From Candidatus Dependentiae bacterium (lineage in GTDB: Bacteria > Babelota > Babeliae > Babelales > UASB340), in NCBI GenBank assembly GCA_018897535.1, contig JAHIKO010000030.1:1-12931 (forward strand): 12,931 nt of DNA, read 5' to 3'. The translations under genes were made by a program, and so were the position numbers. The stretch's first letter is position 1. Each line of letters opens with the position of its first letter. The notes below the pieces were generated by a model. The model ran no database searches. It was given only the letters and a program-made list of their open reading frames with translations, and had not been told where the DNA came from. Below are positions 6,902-12,931 of the stretch, in pieces.

Positions 6902-8416
6902 TTAAAGTCTGTCATCAACCAAAAAAGATTCAAATTGCCAAAGTGTTTTTTTATCCGGAGCTTTGGATCCAAATTTTAAATATTTTTTATTGATATTTTT
7001 TAATGGCGTCCAGTCTGACTGGATTGATATAAAAGGTTCTATGTATGGTGTGGCAAAATTAAGAATAAATTCATGATCAATATCGTCAGGTAATAAAAAA
7101 CCCTCTTTTGGATTTTTTATCATCCAAAGTGCAGCTCCAACGACAGATACAGCAACTTGTAAAGTTGTTGCTTGTTGATGTGGTACTAATTTTCTTGCCG
7201 TATGAATATCAAGAGCACTTCCAATCCACCAAGAATTAAAATCATGACCCATTAATAAAACACCAAGTTCATCACGACCATCTATAATATCGTCATTAAG
7301 AATACGTTGTTTTTTTTGTACATTATATTGTTTCATTCTAAGTTCATGTAAAGATGCAATAGCCGAATCGCAAGGGCAATAAGCATAGTGCACTGTTGGC
7401 CTATATATAGCTTTGCCATTTTTCCAAACAGTTAATCTATCGGAAAGACCAAAAGCTTCGCCGTGGCGAATAACCATACCGTTAATTTCTCCAGATGGAA
7501 CCCATGATCTTACAAGTGTGTTCATACCTAAAGTACCAAGACAAATTTGATTTTTAGGACCATGATTATATGTATAAGCATTTTCAGGTAATTTATTTTC
7601 GTGCGTTCCCCAGCCTAGCTCTGCAGGAGCAACACCCTCTTCATAAAAACCTTCAACTGACCATGTGTTTACAAATTCATCAACTTGTTTTGGCTTATCT
7701 GTAATTTGAGAATCTCGTTCACTTATGTGTAAAACTTTAACATTAAGTAGTTGAGCAAGTTTTGGGAAATTTTTTTCTGTAATATATTTTTTAAAATCTT
7801 TGATTCTTTTATCTTTTGGTTTAATTTCTATAACTTTATTTGCAATATCTATTAAGGCTTTTTTTGTAAAATGCGAAACCAAACCGGGATTAGCCCCATG
7901 ATCTACTATTGCAGTAGTGCCCTTTTTTCCACCCCACTTTTCCGCAATTAATTTTCGTAATTTCATGTGTCTTGTATATAAAGTATATTTTCTTGGATCT
8001 GTACGATTTTTATCACTATATGGATCCCATTGTTCTATAGAAGTATTTATGTATAAAACCGTGTTGTTTCTGCACCAGTTGAGTATATCCCAGCATTCAA
8101 TATTCCAAGCAAGATCTATTATCATGTCACCAGAACCGACATGCTTTGCTAAAAGTTTTTTATAATTTTTTGCAGTAATTTTTTCAAAAATATAATTTAC
8201 ACCTGCTTTAAGTGCATCTTGAATTCTGTGTTTATTGTCTACAAAATCCATAATGGTTATATTTTTTGTGGGCATTATAAAGTGACGTAATATGAGAGGT
8301 ATTGCACTTTGAGCAACAGCTCCGCATCCGATTATAAGTAATTTTCCGTCAAACTTTATTTTAGTTTTAGGAATTTGAACTTTGACTTTTGGATATTTTA
8401 ATTCGTTTTTGATCAT
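6902..8416 (-). CDS. hss: Homospermidine synthase
   Basis: A 504-residue NAD-dependent enzyme of the bacterial homospermidine synthase family, which makes sym-homospermidine from two putrescines, or from putrescine and spermidine (EC 2.5.1.44). The dinucleotide-binding fold begins LLIIGCGAVAQSAIPLI (26-42). The acidic stretch TIMDFVD (54-60) follows. INTSIEQWDPY (123-133), DHGANPGLVSHF (172-183), VEGFYEEGVAPAELGWGTHE (254-273) and IRHGEAFGLSDRL are family blocks rich in the Glu, Asn, Trp and His residues that line the active site. The C-terminal half (GHDFNSWWIGSALDIHTARK and following) is equally well matched, so the gene appears intact. It is cytoplasmic. GAAGAG lies directly against the ATG; a better-placed AGAGGGG is about 12 nt upstream. 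No other polyamine gene is in the window, so putrescine may come from elsewhere in the genome or from a host. Confidence 0.94.
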   Translation of the reverse strand: MIKNELKYPKVKVQIPKTKIKFDGKLLIIGCGAVAQSAIPLILRHFIMPTKNITIMDFVDNKHRIQDALKAGVNYIFEKITAKNYKKLLAKHVGSGDMIIDLAWNIECWDILNWCRNNTVLYINTSIEQWDPYSDKNRTDPRKYTLYTRHMKLRKLIAEKWGGKKGTTAIVDHGANPGLVSHFTKKALIDIANKVIEIKPKDKRIKDFKKYITEKNFPKLAQLLNVKVLHISERDSQITDKPKQVDEFVNTWSVEGFYEEGVAPAELGWGTHENKLPENAYTYNHGPKNQICLGTLGMNTLVRSWVPSGEINGMVIRHGEAFGLSDRLTVWKNGKAIYRPTVHYAYCPCDSAIASLHELRMKQYNVQKKQRILNDDIIDGRDELGVLLMGHDFNSWWIGSALDIHTARKLVPHQQATTLQVAVSVVGAALWMIKNPKEGFLLPDDIDHEFILNFATPYIEPFISIQSDWTPLKNINKKYLKFGSKAPDKKTLWQFESFLVDDRL

Positions 8417-8566
8417 CTCTTCTATAATCCCCTCTTAAATAAAAAATATTAACTATAGAAATAAAAATACTAGAAGTGGTGATCAAAATCAATTTTTGAG
8501 AAAAATTTTTTAACCTTTTACTGCAATATAAGATTTGAGTTTTGAAATATTTAAATTTTTATAAAT

Positions 8567-10912
8567 TTATGCTCTTAATCGAGATTTTTTTGTTCTACCG
8601 TTTTTTGCTTTAATTTTTTCTTGTTTTATGTCTTCCTGTCCCTTAGCTTCTTGAATATTTTGATTTTGTTGCGCATAATTTATAAAAGATTCATTTTTAG
8701 TGTATTTGTTTGGCGAAATATTTTTTGTTAATTTTTTATCACTCAATTCTTTTTCTGCACTGTAGTAAGTGTCATTTTGCATATCTACATCCATAGGTTC
8801 ATTGTATCCTGTAGCATAATTATCTATTGGCCTGAAAATACCGGCTTTTGTATCTTTTATTTTCTGTGATATAGATTGTTTTGCAGGCTTGAAGAACCAT
8901 CTTTGAATTGGATCTTTATCCGATGTAAATGTATCGTGTTCAAAGATCTGATGTTTAGCAAAGTCAACTTTCATTTGAGTATATTCATCAGGAGTTCCGT
9001 CTATTTTAGGTTTTATTATGCTTGGACGAATAAAGACATATAAATTTGTTTTAGTTTTATTTTGAGTTTTACTTTTAAATAAATTTCCTATTATTGGAAT
9101 ATCTCCTAATACCGGAACTTTATATGTTTTTTGTTCATGTGAACTTTTTGTAAATCCTCCAAGAACTAAAACTTCACCCGTTCCTATCGTTACTCTGGTA
9201 TCTATTAATCGTGAATGTTCGTCTGGAGATGATGAAGATGTTTCATCAAAATTTGTAAAATTTACAAAAACTTTTAAGTTTATTGATCCATCAAGATTAA
9301 CTTTTGGTGTGAGTTTTACTTCTACGGGCGCCGTTATTAATTCTTTTTTTCTTACAAGACTTCCTGCTAAATTTGTTTCAGAAAATGCACCGTCAACATA
9401 TCTTGTTTCCTCGTTTTTTACAAAACATTCTTGATTATTATTTGTTGTTATGTATGGTTCAATTATTATATTATTATTATTTCTATAAAGAATGGCCTTT
9501 ATGGCACCCCATAAATTTGATGGTTGACCAAATGTTATATGCGAACCACTATATCCATCAGAATCTGCTCTGCGATACACCGGTGGAACTTTTGCCAGAT
9601 CAGTAGCTGCAATTGCTCCTGTACCAATTAAATCTATAGTTTTATTGGCAATAGCTGTTTCAAAATATGGATTTATATGTTTCCCGAACATTCCTGGATG
9701 TTTGGGCTTAAATTGAGCTTTTAATTCTGCTTCATTATTTATATTTACATCTACAATCATTACTTCAAAAGCAACTTGTGGAGATGGTTTATCTATGCTG
9801 TCTATTAATTTTACAAATCTTTTCCAATCATCTTTCCCACATGAAATAATTAATCGATTACCGCCACCTTTTCCTTCTTTAGCTTGTTCTTCCGTAAAAG
9901 TATCTGTTGCAATGATTACATCTTCAAAAAACTTATATTCACCAATTTGTGCGGTTTTAGGCAAACCTGTCGGTGGCTTGCGGATAGTTTCCAACAATTT
10001 ACCAACCTCTTCTGCTTTAGCATATTTTAATTCTATTATATGCAATCTTGATTCGGCAGATTCCGTTGGTATATCTATATATGTTTTTACAAAATCTATT
10101 ATTCTATTTAAATTTTTTTCTTGTCCCAAAAGTATTAAAGCATTTTGTCTAGGTTCTTCTATAATTTTTGTGTCTTGTGAAAAATAGGTCATTTGTTTTT
10201 TATCTCCGCCGGGAGTTAAAAAACGAAGATTTTTTTGTTGATCTTTTGGTACTATTTGATCAAATATTTTTACAATATCTGCTGAAACCGTATGTTTTAA
10301 TTTTACAACTTTTATAGATTCTCTAAGCCCGCCTTGGTCAAGCTCTTTAATAATTTTCATTGCCGCTTTTATATGTAAACATCTGTCTGTAATAACCAAT
10401 GCATCTAAATTTGTATTCGGTTGTACCGTACCTTCCAGCATTGATTGTAAAAAGCTTGCAACGGTGTCCGCTTTGATATTTTTTAAAAAATAAATATATC
10501 TTATTACTTCATCCGTATCCGGAAGTAATTCAGGTTCCAATCCTGAATACATAGGTAAAGGTTCCTGTTTATTTGCTGCTTTTGTAACAATTCTGAATAC
10601 ATTATCAACATTTATAATTGAATAACCGTTTACTTCCAATAATGTTAAAAGTATATTCCAGGCTTTATCTAACGTTAAAGGTTCTCTTGTTGTAAGTGAT
10701 ACGGGTAAATTATCAAGAGCTTTATTTGGAATTAAATTAATTTTTTTTGCTTCCGTTAAATAATTTACAACACTTGATAATGTTGCTTTTTCAAAATTTA
10801 AAAAAATATTGGCTTGTTCAGATGATTCTTGCGAAAATAATATATTTTTTGCAAATATATTTATTAGAATAACAAATATTACTACGCCAATTTTATTGAG
10901 CCGTTTAATCAT
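8567..10912 (-). CDS. gspD: GspD/PilQ-family outer-membrane secretin
   Basis: This forms the outer-membrane channel of a type II secretion or type IV pilus machine. I choose the ATG at 10912 (781 aa, MIKRLNK) over an in-frame GTG at 10924: AAGGTGGAG (10919-10927) sits 6 nt before the ATG, whereas that GTG lies inside this ribosome binding site. Numbered from the ATG: signal peptide to about residue 28; N0 domain about 33-112 (FLNFEKATLSSVVNYL, then LTLLEVNGYSII), closest to GspD; N1 about 135-193; N2 and N3 about 198-376; secretin core about 378-635, with QVAFEVMIVDVN and the hallmark VPVLGDIPIIGNLFK (599-613). A tail of about 145 residues follows, hydrophilic, rich in Lys, Asn and Gln and strongly basic at the very end. 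That tail does not resemble the S-domain helix that binds a pilotin, and I cannot assign it. The gene is 21 bp downstream of the GspM/PilO-like gene. Confidence 0.92.
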   Translation of the reverse strand: MIKRLNKIGVVIFVILINIFAKNILFSQESSEQANIFLNFEKATLSSVVNYLTEAKKINLIPNKALDNLPVSLTTREPLTLDKAWNILLTLLEVNGYSIINVDNVFRIVTKAANKQEPLPMYSGLEPELLPDTDEVIRYIYFLKNIKADTVASFLQSMLEGTVQPNTNLDALVITDRCLHIKAAMKIIKELDQGGLRESIKVVKLKHTVSADIVKIFDQIVPKDQQKNLRFLTPGGDKKQMTYFSQDTKIIEEPRQNALILLGQEKNLNRIIDFVKTYIDIPTESAESRLHIIELKYAKAEEVGKLLETIRKPPTGLPKTAQIGEYKFFEDVIIATDTFTEEQAKEGKGGGNRLIISCGKDDWKRFVKLIDSIDKPSPQVAFEVMIVDVNINNEAELKAQFKPKHPGMFGKHINPYFETAIANKTIDLIGTGAIAATDLAKVPPVYRRADSDGYSGSHITFGQPSNLWGAIKAILYRNNNNIIIEPYITTNNNQECFVKNEETRYVDGAFSETNLAGSLVRKKELITAPVEVKLTPKVNLDGSINLKVFVNFTNFDETSSSSPDEHSRLIDTRVTIGTGEVLVLGGFTKSSHEQKTYKVPVLGDIPIIGNLFKSKTQNKTKTNLYVFIRPSIIKPKIDGTPDEYTQMKVDFAKHQIFEHDTFTSDKDPIQRWFFKPAKQSISQKIKDTKAGIFRPIDNYATGYNEPMDVDMQNDTYYSAEKELSDKKLTKNISPNKYTKNESFINYAQQNQNIQEAKGQEDIKQEKIKAKNGRTKKSRLRA

Positions 10913-10918
10913 TATAGA

Positions 10919-10927
10919 CTCCACCTT
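10919..10927 (-). promoter_or_regulatory. Ribosome binding site deciding the secretin start
   Basis: On the minus strand AAGGTGGAG is followed by TCTATA and the ATG at 10912. A GTG start at 10924 would fall inside this element and has no suitable site of its own, so the shorter protein is preferred. Confidence 0.7.
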
Positions 10928-10933
10928 AAATTA

Positions 10934-11476
10934 CTAAACTTGTTTAAATTTTTTTGTAGCCAAATCTATATAAAAGGTTATTTTACCATTGTTTTGGTTT
11001 TCAATTTTTAACTCTTTTAAATAAACAATTCCTTTTTTATTTAATTCTTCAATAATTTCAACCAATTTTTGCATAGTCTGGTTTTTAAATATCGCAGAAA
11101 TTTTTATTTCATCAAACTTATCACTTGCAACTGTTTCTTGTGTATCCCAATTTGGTTCCGGAGAAATATTTTGTTGTGAGCAAAATTCTTCAAAAAATTT
11201 TCTTAAATTGAAATCTTTGTCTTCTTCAAGTAATTTTTGCAATCTATCTTCTTCCATTTGAATTTTTTTATATCTTGTTTCTATATTTTGTATTTTTATT
11301 TTTAATTTGTTTATATCTCGAATTCTGGTAATTAAATCGCTATTTTCCGTATAAAAAAAATAACTTAGACCGATTACCAAAAAAAATATTAAACCTATAA
11401 ATAATTTTAAATTTTTGTCGAATTCTTTTTTGGACATTTTTTCTATATAATTTGTTAAATTATTTATTATTTTCAT
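10934..11476 (-). CDS. GspM/PilO-like inner-membrane assembly protein
   Basis: A 180-residue bitopic protein: a short cytoplasmic N-terminus, one membrane helix at about 25-42 (LFIGLIFFLVIGLSYFFY), a coiled coil of roughly 45-90 rich in Lys, Glu and Ile, then a small alpha/beta domain ending YIDLATKKF. This is the layout of GspM of type II secretion and PilO of type IV pili, which link the inner-membrane platform to the periplasmic parts. Sequence similarity in this family is low, so the call rests largely on topology and on its place between the GspL-like gene (4-bp gap) and the secretin. The upstream ribosome binding site is weak (AAAAGAA), as expected if translation is coupled to the preceding gene. 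Residues 93-112 (FEEFCSQQNISPEP...) match the step where PilO proteins enter their ferredoxin-like fold. Confidence 0.75.
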   Translation of the reverse strand: MKIINNLTNYIEKMSKKEFDKNLKLFIGLIFFLVIGLSYFFYTENSDLITRIRDINKLKIKIQNIETRYKKIQMEEDRLQKLLEEDKDFNLRKFFEEFCSQQNISPEPNWDTQETVASDKFDEIKISAIFKNQTMQKLVEIIEELNKKGIVYLKELKIENQNNGKITFYIDLATKKFKQV

Positions 11477-11480
11477 ATTT

Positions 11481-12931
11481 TTATTCTTTTAATTTTAACG
11501 TGGCTTTAAATCTAATTTTACCTTTATCCTCTTCTACTTTGGCATTGTCGGACATTGCGTTTGGATCGCAAAATTCTAAATATTCAGACATTTTAAACGC
11601 ATTTTCCAATTCAGGAAAATATTGCCAGTTTTCTGTACTTCCCGTTTTAGCTTTAAATAATCCTTCTACATCAACTTTTGCAATTTCTTCATCTTCATAA
11701 ATTTTTACAGAATCAATGGTAACGTCGAATTTCTTTTTATCTATAATTTTTGTTAATTCTTCAAGTATTAATAATGTTTTTAATTTTTGATTTTCAAAAG
11801 GTCCCCAAATTTCCAGTTTTTCATTAAGTATTTTTTCCGATCTTGATATTAATTGTTTGAATGGTAAATTTTTTGCAAGCTTGGTTTCTTTTGAAAATAT
11901 GGTGTAAATTTTGGCGGATTCTTTTTGCTCAAATTCTTTTATTTGGTTTAGTAATGTATATATTCGTATTGAACCTATTGTTATTATTGAAAAAAATACT
12001 AAAACAACTAACGATACTACTGCAAATATTTGCTTGAAGATTAATCGATTTTCATCGCCAATTAAAGAGCCTTTTTTTAGATTAAAATGTAATAATTTAT
12101 CCATTGGTAAAGTTGAGCCTAAAACGGTTATATATTCATTCCAATTTATTTCTGTTTTATCGGTTTGATTTATTACATGTGAGTTGGAAAATATTTTTTT
12201 GCAATCAAATATTTCCGATGAAATTTGTAAAACATTTTTAGCATAATTGCTTAAATTTTTAATTCCCGAATAACTTCCTGTAAAGATAAGTTTGCCCAAA
12301 GGTTTCTGCATATTTAGTTTTAATGAAAACGAGTTTAATGTAAATTGAATATCATTGAAAAAATTTATAACATGTTTTTCAAATGATTTGTCATATTTTT
12401 CATCGCCGGATTGCCCAAAGCCAAATAATTTTAAATTTTCTTCTATTTTATTTAGTGGTAAATTTGTTTCATCGGTAATATTTTTTTCTATGGTAGAAAT
12501 ACCCTTAGGGATTACTCTGGTTACTTTTAATATATTGTCTTCTATAAGAGCAATTCTTGTTGAATTTGAACCTATATCAACTATTGCACATGGTATATTA
12601 TTGTTTTTATATTCCGGAATATTGTTATATAAATTAAATATTGAAAATAGATCGAGAGTTATTTTTGTGATATCTATATCTGCTTGCTTGTAAATATCCA
12701 ATATTTCTTCAACATCTTTATTTCTTACGGCTGCAACTAAAAGTTTTGATTTCTTTTCAACATTATTTTGTGATGTTATTGTAAAATCTATGGTGGCTTC
12801 TTTTATTGAAAATGGTAATTGATCCTCTATTTCGTAATCAAGAACCATTCTGATTTTATCTTCTTCAAGAAATGGAATTTCAAGTTCTTTTAAAATTACA
12901 ATTCCTGTTGGTATGGATATGAATGCTTGAT
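11481..12931 (-). CDS. GspL-like protein (PilM-PilN fusion), 5' end beyond window
   Basis: The frame is open to the right edge: 482 codons are visible and the true start lies outside. A start at the internal ATG at 12848 is unlikely, because the 27 codons before it (IPTGIVILKELEIPFLEEDKI) continue the PilM-type pattern. Visible residues 1 to about 285 form an actin-like cytoplasmic domain: EIEDQLPFSI after the PilM-like opening, the nucleotide-loop-like IVDIGSNSTRIALIEDN (116-132), and GSTLPMD (271-277). A membrane helix follows at about 300-322 (FAVVSLVVLVFFSIITIGSI), then a coiled coil and a periplasmic domain ending in LKLKE. In type IV pili PilM and PilN are separate; one chain carrying both is the GspL arrangement. 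It would anchor the secretion platform and contact the assembly ATPase. It leads the visible operon with GspM/PilO-like and secretin genes. Confidence 0.82.
   Translation of the reverse strand, partial: QAFISIPTGIVILKELEIPFLEEDKIRMVLDYEIEDQLPFSIKEATIDFTITSQNNVEKKSKLLVAAVRNKDVEEILDIYKQADIDITKITLDLFSIFNLYNNIPEYKNNNIPCAIVDIGSNSTRIALIEDNILKVTRVIPKGISTIEKNITDETNLPLNKIEENLKLFGFGQSGDEKYDKSFEKHVINFFNDIQFTLNSFSLKLNMQKPLGKLIFTGSYSGIKNLSNYAKNVLQISSEIFDCKKIFSNSHVINQTDKTEINWNEYITVLGSTLPMDKLLHFNLKKGSLIGDENRLIFKQIFAVVSLVVLVFFSIITIGSIRIYTLLNQIKEFEQKESAKIYTIFSKETKLAKNLPFKQLISRSEKILNEKLEIWGPFENQKLKTLLILEELTKIIDKKKFDVTIDSVKIYEDEEIAKVDVEGLFKAKTGSTENWQYFPELENAFKMSEYLEFCDPNAMSDNAKVEEDKGKIRFKATLKLKE

Noticed and set aside
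8417..8566. Terminator for the secretin operon or promoter for homospermidine synthase in the 150-bp gap
   Set aside because: Only short AT-only self-complementary stretches (such as AAATTT around TTAT) and poorly spaced promoter boxes are present; none stands above the background of AT-rich sequence.
9795..10187. 130-codon plus-strand frame
   Set aside because: It is wholly antisense to the N-domains of the secretin, which has clear family motifs; nothing supports translation of the opposite strand.
12355..12693. 112-codon plus-strand frame
   Set aside because: Antisense to the actin-like domain of the GspL-like protein, with no ribosome binding site or recognisable family.
1..12931. CRISPR array, insertion sequence, rRNA or tRNA genes
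   Set aside because: No evenly spaced repeats, no transposase frame with terminal inverted repeats, and no complete cloverleaf or rRNA-like segment was seen on either strand.

Overview
The window is very AT-rich and bacterial. The secretin and an inner-membrane assembly-platform pair at the right end point to a Gram-negative-type envelope with an outer membrane. Low GC, four exported proteins (a MutS-like protein, a histidine ammonia-lyase, a clostripain-like protease and the secretin), a homospermidine synthase and a compact T2SS/T4P-like cluster together resemble host-associated lineages such as Candidatus Dependentiae (TM6). That placement is an inference from gene content and composition; no marker gene here proves it.

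Left part (1-2641, minus strand): the 5' two-thirds or so of an exported protein runs off the left edge, and its last visible part resembles the MutS core region. A perfect 16-bp hairpin terminator follows, then an intact histidine ammonia-lyase (HutH) that carries an N-terminal signal peptide, which is unusual for this normally cytoplasmic enzyme.

Centre-left (2642-4597): a compact divergent control region has back-to-back promoters, a perfect 16-bp palindrome, and on the plus strand a 27-codon open frame with a good ribosome binding site. Its C-terminal end reads His-Ile-Arg-Ile-His-His-His-Ser-Arg. The frame ends inside a small hairpin followed by seven T's, and 91 bp later a sodium:solute symporter starts. 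It looks like a histidine-responsive leader peptide controlling the transporter. With the divergent exported HutH, this suggests a histidine or urocanate acquisition unit. A 210-bp convergent gap with a GC-rich hairpin and two short unassigned frames follows.

Centre-right (4598-8416, minus strand): homospermidine synthase, an APH(6)/hydroxyurea-type small-molecule kinase and an exported C11 (clostripain) protease lie in the same direction with 48- and 63-bp gaps. They may be co-transcribed, but no functional link is evident.

Right part (8567-12931, minus strand): a tight operon encodes a GspL-like (PilM-PilN fused) protein cut by the right edge, a GspM/PilO-like protein and a GspD-type secretin with a long hydrophilic tail. 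It belongs to a type II secretion or type IV pilus machine, which could carry the Sec-exported proteins encoded in this window further out of the cell.
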